DNA of 64,000 bases from Vibrio coralliilyticus ATCC BAA-450 (GCF_000176135.1 NZ_ACZN01000015.1:799239-863238); one strand, 5' to 3'. Positions 43,822-55,713 are shown, counted from the first letter of the stretch. Notes: generated by a model not told the origin, from the letters alone. Made by a program: numbers and translations.

Positions 43822-44753
43822 GTGAAAGATCGCCTCCCTCCTTTACAAGGACTGTATTACTTTTACACAGCAGCACAATTAGGTAGCTTTAAGAAAGCCG
43901 CTGAACATTTGTTTGTCACTGCCGCTGCAATCAGCCAACAAATACGTCAGCTAGAAGAGTTTCTGGGCGTAGAACTCTTTGTGCGCCAGCACCGAAAAGT
44001 TCAGCTTACTGCGGAAGGCGAAATTCTTTATCAGCAAGCTCGAAAAGGCTTTGAGCACATTCAGGATGGAGTTCGTCAAATCAATTCGGATCCTAACCCA
44101 AACTTATTGTCTATTTCGACACTGCCTTCTTTTGCTCAACACTGGCTTGTACCGAGAATCGGTCATTTCAGAGCTCTACACCCAGAACAAGAACTCATGA
44201 TGAACCCACCAGCGAACTAGTGGACTTTCAACGATCTAACCTTGATCTATGCATTCGTTATGGGCCGGGAAACTACCCGAATCTAACATCCAAGCTCATG
44301 CTTGAAGAGCTGCTCTATCCTGTATGCCACCCAATCTACCAAGAAAGGCATGGTATTTATGATCTTAGTGACTTAACGGGCGCGGATCTGATCGAAGATT
44401 ATTGGCGAGATCTCGATTGGGGAATATGGCTACAAAACGTTGGTCATAAGACCTCGAAACCGACGTTAAAATACAACGGTTCGCATTTTGTTCTGGAAGG
44501 AGCACTGGCCGTACAAGGAGTGGCTTTAGCCAAGCATACCCTGGCTCAGAGATACATTGAAGAAGGCAAATTAGTCCGCATAGGGAACCTCGCTCAGAGA
44601 ACGGACTACAACTATTTCCTTTGTGCCCCTAGCGCCTATTTTAAGCGTGAGAAAATCCGTCAGTTCTGTGACTGGATTTTCAGCCAAGTCGAAGAATGTC
44701 AGAAAGAGCACCCTAGTGACTTGGAGATCATTGATTCTCGCAGCCCTAGGTGA
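43822..44753 (+). pseudogene. GcvA-like LysR regulator interrupted by a frameshift
   Basis: The first 132 residues (MKDRLPPLQGLYYFYTAAQL, winged helix with FVTAAAISQQIRQLEEFLG) end at a stop at 44218-44220. The effector domain continues in another frame: EPTSELVDFQRSNLDLCIRY, then YPNLTSKLMLEELLYPVCHP to the end. One missing base near 44198-44202 restores a normal ~310-residue LysR protein. The GTG at 44220 could start the second half, but a half LysR is unlikely to work. It is a paralogue of the LysR gene at 42612. Confidence 0.82.
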
Positions 44754-44781
44754 GAAAACAGAAAAAGGAGCCCCAATAAAG

Positions 44782-44814
44782 AAAGCCCCTGAAGCTTTCA
44801 CTTCAGGGGCTTTT
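44782..44814. terminator. Bidirectional terminator between the LysR gene and fusA2
   Basis: AGCCCCTGAAG, a CTTTCA loop and CTTCAGGGGCT form an 11-bp stem with AAA and TTTT flanks between convergent genes. Confidence 0.9.
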
Positions 44815-44838
44815 AAGCTATCTAGCTAACGTAAAGAA

Positions 44839-46926
44839 TTACTTCTTCTCGTTACGCTCTTTAACTTCTGCGATTACTTGCTCAGCAACGTTTGCCGGAC
44901 AAGCTGCGTAGTGTGCGAACTCCATAGAGAACTGACCACGACCAGAAGTGATAGTACGTAGGTGACCGATGTAGCCAAACATTTCTGATAGAGGAACGTC
45001 AGCTTTAATACGAACGCCTGTAGTACCAGCTTGTTGGTCTTTGATCATACCACGACGACGGTTAAGGTCACCGATTACGTCACCAACGTTGTCTTCTGGA
45101 GTGAATACGTCAACGTTCATGATTGGCTCTAGAAGCTGTGCACCAGCTTTTGGCATAGACTGACGGAATGCACCTTTAGCAGCGATTTCGTAAGCAATAG
45201 CTGAAGAGTCAACTGCGTGGAAACCACCGTCGAATAGTTCAACTTCTACGTCTAGAGTTGGGAAGCCAGCTAGAACACCAGTTTCCATCATGCCTTCAAA
45301 GCCTTTCTCTACTGCAGGCCAGAATTCTTTAGGTACGTTACCACCAACAACTGTTGAAGAGAACGTGAAGCCAGAGTTTGGCTCACCTGGTTTGATGCGG
45401 TAGTCGATTTTCGCGAACTGACCAGAACCACCAGACTGCTTCTTGTGCGTGTAGCTATCTTCAACTGGTTGAGTGATAGTTTCACGGTAAGCTACCTGTG
45501 GAGCACCTACTTCTAGCTCAACGCCGTAAGTACGCTTAAGGATATCTACCTTGATGTCTAGGTGAAGTTCACCCATACCTTTCAGGATAGTTTCGCCTGA
45601 GTCTTCGTCAGTCTCAACTTGGAATGATGGATCTTCTGCAACCATCTTACCGATCGCGATACCCATCTTCTCAGTTGAACCTTTGTCCTTCGGAGAAACA
45701 GCGATAGAGATTACTGGTTCTGGGAAGATCATCGCTTCTAGAGTACATTCGTGCTTAGGATCACATAGAGTGTGACCAGTTTGAACGTTCTTCATACCTA
45801 CTACAGCGATGATATCACCAGCTTGTGCTTCAGTAAGTTCGTTACGCTCGTCTGCCTGCATCTCACACATACGACCGATACGCTCAGTCTTACCAGTTGC
45901 AGAGTTAAGGATAGTATCACCCTTCTTCATGCGACCAGAGTAGATACGAATGAACGTTAGTGCACCGAAACGGTCGTCCATGATCTTAAATGCTAGTGCT
46001 TTTAGTGGCTCGTCTGCATCAACAGTTGCAACTTCACCAGTAGGCTCACCAGTTTCTGGATCTGTTAGAGGCTGAGGATCAACTTCAGTTGGCGCTGGTA
46101 GGTAATCTACAACAGCGTCTAGTACTAGCTGAACACCCTTGTTCTTGAACGCAGAACCACAGAATGTTGGGAAGAATGCTAGGTCACGAGTACCTTTACG
46201 GATACAACGCTTAATGTCTTCGATAGAAGGCTCTTCACCTTCCATGTAAGCTTCCATTAGGTCGTCGTCTTGCTCTACAGCAGTTTCAACTAGCTCTTCG
46301 CGGTACTGTTCTACATCATCAACCATATCAGCTGGAACGTCTTGAACTTCGTAGTTTTCTGGAAGACCAGAGTCATCCCATACGTACGCTTTACGAGTTA
46401 GTACGTCTACAACACCAACGAAATCGTCTTCACGACCGATAGGCAGAGTCATTACTAGTGGGTTGGCACCTAGAACGTTCTTTACTTGGTCAACAACATT
46501 GAAGAAGTCTGCACCCATACGGTCTAGTTTGTTAACGAAAATCAGACGAGATACTTCTGAATCGTTCGCGTAACGCCAGTTTGTTTCTGACTGAGGCTCA
46601 ACACCACCAGAACCACAGAATACACCGATACCACCGTCAAGAACTTTAAGTGAACGGTATACTTCTACTGTAAAGTCAACGTGTCCCGGAGTATCGATAA
46701 CGTTTAGGCGGTGGCCATTCCACTCACAAGTTACAGCTGCTGACTGGATAGTAATACCGCGCTCAGCTTCCTGATCCATGAAGTCAGTTGTAGACTCACC
46801 GTCGTGTACTTCACCAGTTTTGTGGATTTTACCAGTAAGCTTTAGAATACGCTCAGTGGTGGTAGTTTTACCCGCATCAACGTGCGCGAAAATACCAATG
46901 TTTCTGTACTTTGATAAATCTGCCAT
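44839..46926 (-). CDS. fusA2: Elongation factor G, second copy (EF-G2 type)
   Basis: This 695-residue translational GTPase starts at ATG 46926 ([20 protein letters not shown]); in-frame codons upstream lack family similarity. G1 is [12 protein letters not shown], switch [16 protein letters not shown] and the NKLDRMGAD box follows. Domains II-V, with the RGMIKDQQ and late GRGQFSMEF segments, are complete. It is not in a str operon and its N-terminus differs from the MARKTPIERYRNIG start of main EF-G, so it is the second EF-G of vibrios. It has a lone promoter and strong terminators on both sides. Confidence 0.9.
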   Translation of the reverse strand: MADLSKYRNIGIFAHVDAGKTTTTERILKLTGKIHKTGEVHDGESTTDFMDQEAERGITIQSAAVTCEWNGHRLNVIDTPGHVDFTVEVYRSLKVLDGGIGVFCGSGGVEPQSETNWRYANDSEVSRLIFVNKLDRMGADFFNVVDQVKNVLGANPLVMTLPIGREDDFVGVVDVLTRKAYVWDDSGLPENYEVQDVPADMVDDVEQYREELVETAVEQDDDLMEAYMEGEEPSIEDIKRCIRKGTRDLAFFPTFCGSAFKNKGVQLVLDAVVDYLPAPTEVDPQPLTDPETGEPTGEVATVDADEPLKALAFKIMDDRFGALTFIRIYSGRMKKGDTILNSATGKTERIGRMCEMQADERNELTEAQAGDIIAVVGMKNVQTGHTLCDPKHECTLEAMIFPEPVISIAVSPKDKGSTEKMGIAIGKMVAEDPSFQVETDEDSGETILKGMGELHLDIKVDILKRTYGVELEVGAPQVAYRETITQPVEDSYTHKKQSGGSGQFAKIDYRIKPGEPNSGFTFSSTVVGGNVPKEFWPAVEKGFEGMMETGVLAGFPTLDVEVELFDGGFHAVDSSAIAYEIAAKGAFRQSMPKAGAQLLEPIMNVDVFTPEDNVGDVIGDLNRRRGMIKDQQAGTTGVRIKADVPLSEMFGYIGHLRTITSGRGQFSMEFAHYAACPANVAEQVIAEVKERNEKK

Positions 46927-47097
46927 TGTCTTACTCTGTTTATAAGGTATAAATTGCGCGCAGAGTATATCACAATCTGTCAAGACTGATAGCTTTGCGT
47001 GCATATGTGAATAAAAAAAACTTTTCTCACCAATACTAGCAGTAAATGGTGAGCTTTCTTGGTCAATTCAACCCGCGTACCTAGCCTTCTTTAGAAC

Positions 47098-47130
47098 AAA
47101 AAGTGCTGCGTATATAACCTTACGCAGCAC
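47098..47130 (-). terminator. Terminator after ndk
   Basis: GTGCTGCGTA, an 8-base loop and TACGCAGCAC form a 10-bp perfect stem followed by TTTTT on the minus strand. Confidence 0.9.
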
Positions 47131-47153
47131 CTCAGGTTAGGGCTAGATTTCAA

Positions 47154-47582
47154 TTAGGTACGTGGGCAAATCTCTGCCTGTGGGAAAAAGAACTCAATCT
47201 CACGAGCCGCTGATTCAGGACTGTCTGAACCATGTACTGAGTTGTGGCGCATGCTCAATGCGTAATCTGCGCGAATCGTACCACATGCCGCTTCTTCAGG
47301 GTTGGTTTTACCCATTAACTCACGGTAACGCGAGATAGCATCCTCACCTTCAAGTACCTGAACCATGATAGGTCCGGAAGTCATGAATTCTTTCAGAGCT
47401 GGGAAGAAAGGCTTGCCTTCATGCTCTGCGTAGAAACCACTCGCCTGCTCTTCAGTTAACTGCACCATTTTCGCAGCGATAATCTGAAGGCCCGCTTTTT
47501 CAATACGGTGATAGATTTCACCAATCAGATTACGTTCTACTGCATCGGGCTTGATGATAGAAAAAGTTCTTTCTAGAGCCAT
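47154..47582 (-). CDS. ndk: Nucleoside diphosphate kinase
   Basis: This 142-residue enzyme starts at ATG 47582 ([20 protein letters not shown]). It transfers phosphate from NTPs to NDPs through a histidine, seen in [17 protein letters not shown]. The length is typical. It lies 58 bases after pepB and is probably cotranscribed with it. Confidence 0.96.
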   Translation of the reverse strand: MALERTFSIIKPDAVERNLIGEIYHRIEKAGLQIIAAKMVQLTEEQASGFYAEHEGKPFFPALKEFMTSGPIMVQVLEGEDAISRYRELMGKTNPEEAACGTIRADYALSMRHNSVHGSDSPESAAREIEFFFPQAEICPRT

Positions 47583-47640
47583 AAGGTATCCTTTTATTTT
47601 CTTTGTTTTGTTTCGAGAGGTCATTCAAGACCTCTTAGAA

Positions 47641-48939
47641 TTATTTGTTTGCTTGCTGAATCAATAAACCAGCTAGGGTACGCACACCAACGCCAGTTGC
47701 GCCTGCAGCCCATTTATCCGTTGCTGATTTACGGTACGTGGCAGCACAGTCGAAATGCAACCAACCTTTTTTGTAGTCTTCAACAAAGTAAGACAAGAAA
47801 GCAGCTGCCGTGCTGGCACCTGGAGAATAGTCACCACTGCTGATGTTAGATAGGTCAGCAAAATTCGATGGCAACATACCACGGTGGAAGTCTGCCAACG
47901 GCAGAGGCCATAGGCCTTCTTTCTCTTCTTTTGCTACGGATAGCGCCTGCTGAGAAAGCTCTTCGTCAAAACTCATCAATGCGTGGTAGTCATTGCCCAG
48001 TGCGTTTTTCGCAGCGCCAGTCAGTGTTGCACAATCAATGATCAACTCAGGGTTTTGCTCACTGGCATAAAGTAAACCATCAGCTAGAACTAGGCGACCT
48101 TCTGCGTCAGTATTCAAGATCTCGACCGTTTTACCGTTCTTATAGGTAATAACATCCCCCAGCTTCAGCGCTCGGCCTGAAATCATGTTTTCAGCACAGC
48201 AAAGAATCAGTTTCACACGTTTGTTCAAGCCACGCATAATTGCCAGACCTAAACCACCAGTGATCGTACCTGAACCGCCCATATCGGCTTTCATTGCTGC
48301 CATAAAACCTGAAGGTTTGATGCTATAACCACCAGAATCAAATGTGATACCCTTACCTACAAGACACGCCCAAACCGGTGCGTTCTCATCACCTGTTGGG
48401 TTGTAATCAAGTTGCAGCATCGCTGAAGTGCGCTCAGAACCACGTCCTACCGCAAAAATGCCTTCCCAGCCTTCGGCTAGCAGGTCTTTATCTTTCACAA
48501 TGCGTGCTTTTACTGTGCCTTCTGGAGCAACCGACTTGATAAACTCAGCGGCCATTGTCGCCAGTTGTCGAGGCGCTACTTCTTCGGCAGGTTTATTAAT
48601 AATATCGCGGGTAAATTCAGTCGCTTTAATGCGTGCTTCTAGCTCAGCCTGAGCAGCTTCAACTAATTCTGGTAACGCTAAAGTGTTTTTCTTTTTAGGT
48701 CCACGGTAACCTTGGTGGAATGCCCAAACACTTTCTAAATCCCAGCCTGCACCTTCAAGAGAAACAGACGCGACACCTTGAGAATCCAGCTTACGAGCCG
48801 CACGCTGAACGGCGCCAAGATCATGACCTTCTCCAAGGTGGATCGTTGCGCTGCTTTCAGAAAATGAAAGAATGGCTTTTTCACCCCAATGCGGAGCGGC
48901 GGCTTCTTGGCTCAAAAATACTGACATCTGTGTAGACAT
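47641..48939 (-). CDS. pepB: Aminopeptidase B (leucyl aminopeptidase family M17)
   Basis: This 432-residue M17 metallopeptidase has an N-terminal regulatory domain. The catalytic domain carries the metal-site runs [16 protein letters not shown] and [12 protein letters not shown], plus the signature [10 protein letters not shown]. The size matches PepB rather than the longer PepA. It follows the isc operon terminator, so it has its own promoter, and ndk comes next. It trims peptides in the cytoplasm. Confidence 0.94.
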   Translation of the reverse strand: MSTQMSVFLSQEAAAPHWGEKAILSFSESSATIHLGEGHDLGAVQRAARKLDSQGVASVSLEGAGWDLESVWAFHQGYRGPKKKNTLALPELVEAAQAELEARIKATEFTRDIINKPAEEVAPRQLATMAAEFIKSVAPEGTVKARIVKDKDLLAEGWEGIFAVGRGSERTSAMLQLDYNPTGDENAPVWACLVGKGITFDSGGYSIKPSGFMAAMKADMGGSGTITGGLGLAIMRGLNKRVKLILCCAENMISGRALKLGDVITYKNGKTVEILNTDAEGRLVLADGLLYASEQNPELIIDCATLTGAAKNALGNDYHALMSFDEELSQQALSVAKEEKEGLWPLPLADFHRGMLPSNFADLSNISSGDYSPGASTAAAFLSYFVEDYKKGWLHFDCAATYRKSATDKWAAGATGVGVRTLAGLLIQQANK

Positions 48940-49031
48940 GGTTTCTCCTTGTCTTTTAATTAGCGCTGTCTACGCCATTTAGCTTAACGTTCGGATGTTA
49001 GCATTTTGTAGGGTTAAAATGTCAATTTGAT

Positions 49032-49056
49032 AAAAAAACGGGCACTAAGGCCCGTT
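49032..49056 (-). terminator. Terminator of the isc operon
   Basis: ACGGGC, a 6-base loop and GCCCGT are followed on the minus strand by a run of seven T. It lies 45 bases after the iscX stop. Confidence 0.88.
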
Positions 49057-49101
49057 ATTTTTAGTAAAATTTGTTAACTAGAAAGACTTTTCCGGTCAGT
49101 T

Positions 49102-49296
49102 CTAATCCATTTCATCCATCCAGCACAGAATCACGGCCTCAAGAATTTTTTCATTCGAACGGTTAGGTTCATCTTCAAAATCTTCCAGCTCTAGAATCCA
49201 TTGATGAAGATCGGTGAAACGTACTGTCTTTGGATCCACTTCTGGGAATTTGTCACAAAGCTCAATCGCAATGTCTCGTGAGTCTGTCCATTTCAT
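49102..49296 (-). CDS. iscX: Fe-S assembly protein IscX
   Basis: This 64-residue acidic protein has the family pattern [20 protein letters not shown], then [20 protein letters not shown] and the C-terminal [14 protein letters not shown]. It binds IscS and iron and modulates cluster assembly. It is the last gene of the isc operon. Confidence 0.95.
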   Translation of the reverse strand: MKWTDSRDIAIELCDKFPEVDPKTVRFTDLHQWILELEDFEDEPNRSNEKILEAVILCWMDEMD

Positions 49297-49319
49297 GATT
49301 ACACTTCCTATATGAGAGA

Positions 49320-49658
49320 TTAGTGATCTTCTGATGCGTGATTCAATGTATACTTAGGAATCTCAACCACCAAGTCTTCGTCGGTAACTTTAGCCTGACA
49401 ACCCAATCGTGATTCAGGCTCTAAGCCCCATGCTTTATCCAGCATGTCGTCTTCCAACTCGTCACTCTCTTCCAAAGAGTCAAAGCCTTCACGAACCACA
49501 ATGTGACAGGTAGTACACGCACATGATTTTTCACACGCATGCTCGATACCGATACCATTTTTCAGCGCCACGTCCAGTACAGTTTCACCAGTATCTGCTT
49601 CTAGTACCGCACCTTCTGGGCATAAATCTTCGTGTGGTAATACTATAATCTTAGGCAT
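49320..49658 (-). CDS. fdx: [2Fe-2S] ferredoxin of the ISC system
   Basis: This 112-residue ferredoxin has cluster cysteines in [11 protein letters not shown] and in LGCQAK. It supplies electrons to IscS/IscU. It is 13 bases after hscA. Confidence 0.96.
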   Translation of the reverse strand: MPKIIVLPHEDLCPEGAVLEADTGETVLDVALKNGIGIEHACEKSCACTTCHIVVREGFDSLEESDELEDDMLDKAWGLEPESRLGCQAKVTDEDLVVEIPKYTLNHASEDH

Positions 49659-49671
49659 AACTTCTTATCTC

Positions 49672-51525
49672 TTAAATATCATCTACCGATTGACCTGACA
49701 GTGCAGCTCGAATCGATTTATCCATACGGCGCGAAGCAAAATCCTGGCTCGCTTTATCAGTGTCTTTGATTCCCTGTTCAATGGCATCCGCACTGTCGCC
49801 ATTGCGCAGTTCAATCAATGATTCAATCGATTTAATCAGGGCTTCTCTTTCCGCTTCAGACAGTAAGTCATCACCGTCTGCTTGCATTGCAGCAAGTAAC
49901 CCTTCAATGACACGATCAGCTTCCACTCGCTGCTCAGCCAGTGCACGAGCCATCATGTCGTCTTTCGCATACGTCATTGAGTCACGCAGCATATTTGCCA
50001 CTTCGTCGTCACTCAAACCATAAGACGGTTTAACTTGTATTTCGGACTGAACCCCTGTGCTCTTTTCCATTGCGGTGACCGAAAGAAGGCCATCAGCGTC
50101 AACTTGGTAAGTCACTCGAATATGAGCAGCACCAGCGGCCATTGGAGGAATGCCTTTCAATGAGAAACGCGCCAACGAACGGCAGTCATCGACCATTTCA
50201 CGCTCGCCTTGAACAACGTGAACACTCATTGCAGTCTGACCATCTTTAAATGTCGTAAATTCTTGCGCTCGGGCAACCGGAATCGTGGTATTGCGTGGAA
50301 CAATTTTCTCGACCAGTCCACCCATGGTTTCAATACCTAGAGACAGTGGAATCACATCAAGAAGCAACATTTCAGAGTCTGGCTTGTTACCAGCGAGAAT
50401 ATCAGCCTGAATGCCCGCACCGATCGCAACAACCTCATCAGGGTTAATGCTTGTTAGTGGCGTACGACCAAAAAATTCACCGACCATTTCACGTACCAGC
50501 AGTGTACGAGTCGAGCCTCCAACCATCACTACTTCTAGTACATCATCTGTGTCTACTTCAGCATCTTTTAGTGCGCGGCGACAAGACATCAGCGTCTTTT
50601 TCACTAGTGGACGAATCAAAGATTCAAATTCATCACGGGATACAGAACCAGTCCAACCAAGCACCTCAACATCTACATTCTCTTGCTGTGAAAATGCAAT
50701 TTTGGTCTCTGTAGCAACATTTAAAACAATGCGGTTCTGCTCCGCAGTTAGCTCCGTTTGGAGCCCTGCTTTTTCAATCAAGAACTCAGCAAGAAGGTGG
50801 TCAAAGTCATCTCCGCCTAATGCGGAATCACCACCAGTCGCCAGAACTTCGAAGACACCTTTGGATAATCGCAGAATAGAGATGTCGAATGTACCACCAC
50901 CCAGATCGTAAACCGCGATAGTGCCTTCTTGGCCTGAGTCTAGGCCGTAAGCAATCGCTGCTGCAGTTGGCTCATTTAATAAGCGCAGAACATGAAGACC
51001 TGCCAGTTTAGCCGCATCTTTTGTACCAGCTCGCTGAGCATCATCAAAGTAAGCAGGCACGGTAATCACAACACCAGCTAACTCTCCGCCAAGCGTTTGT
51101 TCAGCACGCTTACCTAATGATTTGAGAATCTCTGCTGATACTTCAATCGGGTTTTTGTCACCAGCTGCTGTTTGAAGTACCGGCAAACCATTATCGCTCG
51201 CTTTAAATTGATAAGGTAGATTTGGGTAACGAGTCTGAATGTCACTCAATGAACGGCCAATTAGTCGTTTCACTGAAATAATGGTGTTTTGCGGATCAGT
51301 TTCCGCCAGTGCTTTAGCTTCATAACCTACTTCAGGTTGTTCACCGGCATAATTGACTATCGATGGCAAGATACTGCGTCCTTGATCGTCTTTCAATGTC
51401 GCTGCATCTCCGCTGCGAACAGAAGCTACCAATGAGTTCGTCGTACCGAGATCGATACCAGCTGCCAGTTTATGCTCATGGGGTGCCGAGCTTTGACCCG
51501 GTTCTGCAATTTGAAGTAGTGCCAT
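49672..51525 (-). CDS. hscA: Fe-S cluster chaperone HscA (Hsp70 type)
   Basis: This 617-residue Hsp70 has the ATPase signatures [29 protein letters not shown] and [17 protein letters not shown]. The substrate domain follows (~390-617). With HscB it helps transfer clusters off IscU. It lies 19 bases after hscB. Confidence 0.97.
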   Translation of the reverse strand: MALLQIAEPGQSSAPHEHKLAAGIDLGTTNSLVASVRSGDAATLKDDQGRSILPSIVNYAGEQPEVGYEAKALAETDPQNTIISVKRLIGRSLSDIQTRYPNLPYQFKASDNGLPVLQTAAGDKNPIEVSAEILKSLGKRAEQTLGGELAGVVITVPAYFDDAQRAGTKDAAKLAGLHVLRLLNEPTAAAIAYGLDSGQEGTIAVYDLGGGTFDISILRLSKGVFEVLATGGDSALGGDDFDHLLAEFLIEKAGLQTELTAEQNRIVLNVATETKIAFSQQENVDVEVLGWTGSVSRDEFESLIRPLVKKTLMSCRRALKDAEVDTDDVLEVVMVGGSTRTLLVREMVGEFFGRTPLTSINPDEVVAIGAGIQADILAGNKPDSEMLLLDVIPLSLGIETMGGLVEKIVPRNTTIPVARAQEFTTFKDGQTAMSVHVVQGEREMVDDCRSLARFSLKGIPPMAAGAAHIRVTYQVDADGLLSVTAMEKSTGVQSEIQVKPSYGLSDDEVANMLRDSMTYAKDDMMARALAEQRVEADRVIEGLLAAMQADGDDLLSEAEREALIKSIESLIELRNGDSADAIEQGIKDTDKASQDFASRRMDKSIRAALSGQSVDDI

Positions 51526-51544
51526 GGTTGGTCCTTATCTTTAA

Positions 51545-52060
51545 CTAGCCGAGGAGTTTCTCTTCCACTAGCTCGATTTCATTTTTTAATTTGGCGATAA
51601 ATTTGAGTTTACGTACACGCTCAGCGGCTTGTTGCCAAAGGCCATCATTCAGTTCCTGCTCTACCGATTTCAGGTGCTGCTTGTACATTTTGCTCACCTT
51701 GTTGTCAAAATCGAATAGTGCGTCTTCTGGTTCTGAACTAGATGGAATATCCTCAAGCTCTTCACGTAATTCCATCTGTTCCATTAGGAACATAGGATCA
51801 CTCATGGTTTGTTGCTCACCACGAATATCAACACCGTTTTCTGCCAGAAGATACTCTGCACGAGACAGAGGGCTCTTTAATACTTGATAGGCATCGTTGA
51901 TTTCCGATGCTTTCTGAACCGCCATAAGACGGTCTCGCTCTGAAGCACTGGCAAAGTTATCTGGATGGAAGCGTTTTTGAAGTTCACGGAATTGTGAAGA
52001 AAGAAGGCTACCATCCAGCTGAAACTGACTTGGTAGCCCAAATAATTCAAAGTAATTCAT
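51545..52060 (-). CDS. hscB: Co-chaperone HscB (J-domain)
   Basis: This 171-residue protein starts at ATG 52060 (MNYFELFGLPSQFQLD), the family start; a longer frame to 52096 adds 12 unrelated residues. The J-domain HPD is in KRFHPDNFAS. The C-terminal helical domain (SMFLMEQMELREELE-like) binds IscU. It recruits HscA. Confidence 0.95.
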   Translation of the reverse strand: MNYFELFGLPSQFQLDGSLLSSQFRELQKRFHPDNFASASERDRLMAVQKASEINDAYQVLKSPLSRAEYLLAENGVDIRGEQQTMSDPMFLMEQMELREELEDIPSSSEPEDALFDFDNKVSKMYKQHLKSVEQELNDGLWQQAAERVRKLKFIAKLKNEIELVEEKLLG

Positions 52061-52115
52061 GGAGAATTCGGTCCTTGGTAATCTACCTGCAAGCAATACC
52101 TGCAGGCGCTATCAA

Positions 52116-52439
52116 TTATACGTTGAAGCTTTCACCGCAACCACATTCACTTTTAGCATTCGGGTTGTTGAATTCGAAGCCTTCATTCAACCCTTCTTTA
52201 ACGTAGTCAAGCTCAGTACCATCTAAATACGCTAGGCTCTTTTGGTCAATAATGACCTTAACGCCAGAATGCTCGAATACTGAATCTTCTTCGTTAAGCT
52301 CGTCAACAAACTCAAGAACATAAGCCATTCCAGAACAGCCTGTCGTTTTCACACCCAAACGCAAACCGATCCCTTTACCTCGGTTTTCTAGGAATGTTCT
52401 AACGCGACTTGCCGCGGTTTCTGTCATTGTGATGGCCAT
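52116..52439 (-). CDS. iscA: Iron-sulfur carrier IscA
   Basis: This 107-residue A-type carrier has the three conserved cysteines in TTGCSGMAY and SECGCGESF. It carries Fe or clusters to apo-proteins. It sits between iscU and hscB. Confidence 0.96.
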   Translation of the reverse strand: MAITMTETAASRVRTFLENRGKGIGLRLGVKTTGCSGMAYVLEFVDELNEEDSVFEHSGVKVIIDQKSLAYLDGTELDYVKEGLNEGFEFNNPNAKSECGCGESFNV

Positions 52440-52506
52440 ACTGCACCTTAGTTTATTGATTGGCGAACGGAATGGGAGCTTTAGGCTCCCATTATATACA
52501 GATTAC

Positions 52507-52890
52507 TTATTCTTGGTGTTTTTTCTTGTAGTCAGCAACCGCTGCTTTGATTGCATCTTCAGCAAGAATTGAGCAGTGTACTTTAACTGGAGGCAGCTCA
52601 AGCTCTTCAGCAATCTCAGCATTCTTGATTGCCGCTGCTTCATCAATGCTCTTGCCTTTTACCCACTCAGTAACCAGTGAGCTAGATGCGATTGCACTAC
52701 CACAACCGTATGTTTTGAACTTCGCATCTTCAATAATACCTTCAGGTGTTACTTTAATTTGAAGCTTCATTACGTCACCACAAGCTGGTGCGCCAACCAT
52801 GCCGCTACCTACCGCTGGGTCTTCTTTATCAAATGAACCAACGTTACGTGGGTTCTCGTAGTGATCAATTACTTTTTCGCTATATGCCAT
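52507..52890 (-). CDS. iscU: Fe-S scaffold protein IscU
   Basis: This 127-residue scaffold starts at ATG 52890 (MAYSEKVIDHYENPRNVGSF); upstream in-frame codons overlap iscS and are not used. Cluster ligands are in GAPACGDVMK, YGCGSAIASS and VHCSILAEDA, and the LPPVK chaperone motif is present. It lies 50 bases after iscS. Confidence 0.97.
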   Translation of the reverse strand: MAYSEKVIDHYENPRNVGSFDKEDPAVGSGMVGAPACGDVMKLQIKVTPEGIIEDAKFKTYGCGSAIASSSLVTEWVKGKSIDEAAAIKNAEIAEELELPPVKVHCSILAEDAIKAAVADYKKKHQE

Positions 52891-52940
52891 GATATTTACC
52901 TCGAATCCTCTATTAACTGACTTGGAATAACCTGATGAAA

Positions 52941-54155
52941 TTAGTGGTGAGCCCACTCAACTGTATCTAGGTCAATTCCTTCCTTGTACATATCCCATAG
53001 AGGAGACATGTCACGCAGTTTAGTTACTGCGGTACGAATTTGTTCAATTGCGTAATCAATTTCTTCTTCAGTCGTAAAGCGACCGAAAGAGAAACGAACA
53101 GAGCTATGTGCTAATTCATCGTTTAGACCAAGAGCACGCAGTACGTATGAAGGTTCTAAACTTGCCGATGTACATGCACTACCTGAAGAAACCGCTAAAT
53201 CTTTAAGCGACATCAGTAGAGATTCACCTTCCACAAAGGCAAAGCTAACATTCAAGTTGTGAGGAACACGTTGCTCAAAGTCACCGTTAACTGTTACAGC
53301 TTCTAAATCTTTAACACCGTCAAATAGTCGGTTGCGAAGTGCAAGAGCATGGTCGAAATCTTTTTGCATATCTTCTTTAGCAATACGGAACGCTTCACCC
53401 ATACCAACAATTTGGTGAGTAGCTAGTGTGCCTGAACGGAAACCACGCTCGTGACCACCACCGTGCATTTGTGCTTCTAGGCGAATACGTGGCTTACGAC
53501 GAACGTATAGTGCACCGATACCTTTAGGGCCATACGCTTTATGAGCAGACAGTGAGATAAGGTCTACTTTCATTTCCTTCACATCGATTGGTAACTTACC
53601 CGCTGACTGCGCAGCATCAACATGGAAAACGACTTTACGTTCGCGACAAAGTTCACCAATAGAAGAGATATCCTGAATCACACCAATTTCGTTGTTCACG
53701 TGCATGATCGAAACCAATACAGTGTCTTCACGCATTGCGGCTTCAAGCTTCTTAAGATCAATCAAACCGTTAGACTCAGGCTCAAGGTAAGTTACCTCAA
53801 AACCTTCACGCTCTAGTTGGCGACATGGATCAAGAACCGCTTTGTGCTCAGTTTTACACGTAATTACGTGTTTACCTTTCTTAGAATAGAAATGAGCTGC
53901 GCCTTTAATAGCTAGGTTATCTGATTCTGTCGCGCCAGAGGTGAAGACGATTTCGCGAGGGTCTGCGTTCAGTAGATCAGCAATTTGTTCACGAGCAGTG
54001 TCTACTGCTTCTTCTGCCTGCCAGCCATATCGATGTGAACGCGATGCTGGGTTGCCAAACGTACCGTCCATTGTCATGTACTGAACCATTTTTTCAGCCA
54101 CACGAGGGTCAACAGGACAAGTCGCTGAGTAATCTAGATAAATAGGCAGTTTCAT
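52941..54155 (-). CDS. iscS: Cysteine desulfurase IscS
   Basis: This 404-residue PLP enzyme takes sulfur from cysteine. The PLP lysine is in [12 protein letters not shown] and the mobile-loop cysteine in [14 protein letters not shown]. The C-terminal end [11 protein letters not shown] is that of the family. It follows iscR by 29 bases. Confidence 0.97.
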   Translation of the reverse strand: MKLPIYLDYSATCPVDPRVAEKMVQYMTMDGTFGNPASRSHRYGWQAEEAVDTAREQIADLLNADPREIVFTSGATESDNLAIKGAAHFYSKKGKHVITCKTEHKAVLDPCRQLEREGFEVTYLEPESNGLIDLKKLEAAMREDTVLVSIMHVNNEIGVIQDISSIGELCRERKVVFHVDAAQSAGKLPIDVKEMKVDLISLSAHKAYGPKGIGALYVRRKPRIRLEAQMHGGGHERGFRSGTLATHQIVGMGEAFRIAKEDMQKDFDHALALRNRLFDGVKDLEAVTVNGDFEQRVPHNLNVSFAFVEGESLLMSLKDLAVSSGSACTSASLEPSYVLRALGLNDELAHSSVRFSFGRFTTEEEIDYAIEQIRTAVTKLRDMSPLWDMYKEGIDLDTVEWAHH

Positions 54156-54184
54156 TCTCTACTCCAATGTAACAGGCAAACCGC

Positions 54185-54691
54185 TTAAGAGCGGACATTT
54201 ACACCGATGGGCGCGGTGTTAGAATTCTTGTTAGAAAACCCATGATTTACCGCAAGACCAAGATCTTGTCGGTCTGAAATTTCTAGGACTTCGTTATCCG
54301 TCATCAACTCACCGAGAGTGATGTTGTTTAAGAAGTCACTGATGCGTGAACTTAAATCACGCCAAAGAGTGTGAGTAAGGCAACGAGTTCCACCTTGACA
54401 GTCTGCTCTACCGTTGCATTTGGTCGCATCAACCGACTCGTCTACTGCAGCAATCACTGTACCAATAGCAATAGAGTGAGCGTCTTCACCTAAACGGTAA
54501 CCACCGCCTGGGCCACGAACACTAGCCACAAGGCCCGCTTTGCGTAGCTTTGAAAATAGCTGCTCTAAGTAAGACAACGAGATCCCTTGTCGCTCTGAAA
54601 TGTCAGCCAAAGGCACTGGGTTTTGTTGCGAATGCAGAGCCACATCTAACATGGCTGTAACTGCGTATCTTCCTTTAGATGTAAGTCTCAT
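54185..54691 (-). CDS. iscR: Fe-S cluster-sensing regulator IscR
   Basis: This 168-residue Rrf2-family regulator starts at ATG 54691 ([20 protein letters not shown]). The winged helix is followed by the cluster cysteines in [20 protein letters not shown]. As holo-protein it represses its own operon. Two type-1 sites lie just upstream. Confidence 0.97.
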   Translation of the reverse strand: MRLTSKGRYAVTAMLDVALHSQQNPVPLADISERQGISLSYLEQLFSKLRKAGLVASVRGPGGGYRLGEDAHSIAIGTVIAAVDESVDATKCNGRADCQGGTRCLTHTLWRDLSSRISDFLNNITLGELMTDNEVLEISDRQDLGLAVNHGFSNKNSNTAPIGVNVRS

Positions 54692-54733
54692 ATAACACCA
54701 TATCCACACTGTTTATGTGATGGCGATTTTTAC

Positions 54734-54783
54734 ATACCTGACTAAAATGGTCAAGTATATAATTGACTATTTTAGTCAGGTAT
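54734..54783. promoter_or_regulatory. Two abutting IscR type-1 sites at the isc promoter
   Basis: Two 25-base copies (54734-54758 and 54759-54783) fit the known IscR type-1 consensus. Both have outer ATA/TAT ends and inner GACT/AGTC-type half-sites around an A/T core. They touch end to end upstream of iscR. Holo-IscR binding would shut off the operon. Confidence 0.85.
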
Positions 54784-54809
54784 TTAACCATACAGATATT
54801 ATGGCCAAT

Positions 54810-55535
54810 TTACTGATTGATTTTTTTCTCAATTGAGGTCAGTACACCACGCAGAATATTCAGTTCTTGCGCTTCAGGTCGAGCTCTATTAAATAGCCGA
54901 CGCAGCTTGTTCATTACTTTCCCCGGTTGCTCATCGCTAATAAATTGGGTCTTGGTGGCCACTTTTTCAAGGTGCGAAAAGAACATTTCCAACTCTTTAT
55001 GTCTTGGGTATTCCGCCACTTCATTAGGCTGATACTGACTCTGCTGCTTTTCTAAATAAGCCATGCGAACTTCGTAGCTGAGTGTCTGAACAGCCATCGC
55101 CAGATTGAGAGAGCTGTACTCTGGATTAGCAGGAATACAAACATGATAGTGACACGTCTGAAGCTCTTCGTTTGTTAATCCGGTACGCTCACGGCCAAAC
55201 ACTAATGCAACCTGAGACATTGCTCCTTGCTCAACAAATTTCTTACCGCATTCACGGGGCTCTAACATTGGCCACTCTAAAGTACGTGAACGCGCACTTG
55301 AACCTACAACAAGGCTACAATCAGCCACAGCGTCATTTAATGTATTGACGATCAGTGCCGCTTGGACGATATCTGCTGCGCCAGCAGCAAGTGCTATTGC
55401 CTGTTCATCTATCTCACACTGTGGGTCAACAAGTACTAAGTTAGTCAGCCCCATAACTTTCATTGCTCGTGCGGCCGAGCCAATGTTTCCAGAGTGAGAG
55501 GTTCCGACAAGTACAACTTTGACATTGTTTAGCAT
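54810..55535 (-). CDS. trmJ: tRNA (Cm32/Um32) methyltransferase TrmJ
   Basis: This 241-residue SPOUT methyltransferase starts at ATG 55535 ([20 protein letters not shown]). The longer frame to 55763 would run into suhB and is not used. SPOUT motifs are [13 protein letters not shown] and [17 protein letters not shown]. It 2'-O-methylates position 32 of several tRNAs. It is divergent from suhB. Confidence 0.94.
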   Translation of the reverse strand: MLNNVKVVLVGTSHSGNIGSAARAMKVMGLTNLVLVDPQCEIDEQAIALAAGAADIVQAALIVNTLNDAVADCSLVVGSSARSRTLEWPMLEPRECGKKFVEQGAMSQVALVFGRERTGLTNEELQTCHYHVCIPANPEYSSLNLAMAVQTLSYEVRMAYLEKQQSQYQPNEVAEYPRHKELEMFFSHLEKVATKTQFISDEQPGKVMNKLRRLFNRARPEAQELNILRGVLTSIEKKINQ

Positions 55536-55713
55536 TGGTGTTTTCCAAGACGTAATTTCGAACTGCGCGATATTACCATACACATGAGTAAAATGGTCAG
55601 ACCCTTTGCGGTAATAAAACCAAAAGTTCAAAAAATAACCACTTCCATTTCGGTGTTTATCTGATATACTGCCGCCCGTTTTTCTGTTCTTTAACATCCG
55701 TTGGGAAATTAGT

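Noticed and set aside
49060..49072. Another copy of the AGTAAAA-TTTTACT palindrome near pepB
   Set aside because: TTAGTAAAATTTG keeps only the left half and lies in an iscX-pepB spacer with no sugar gene.
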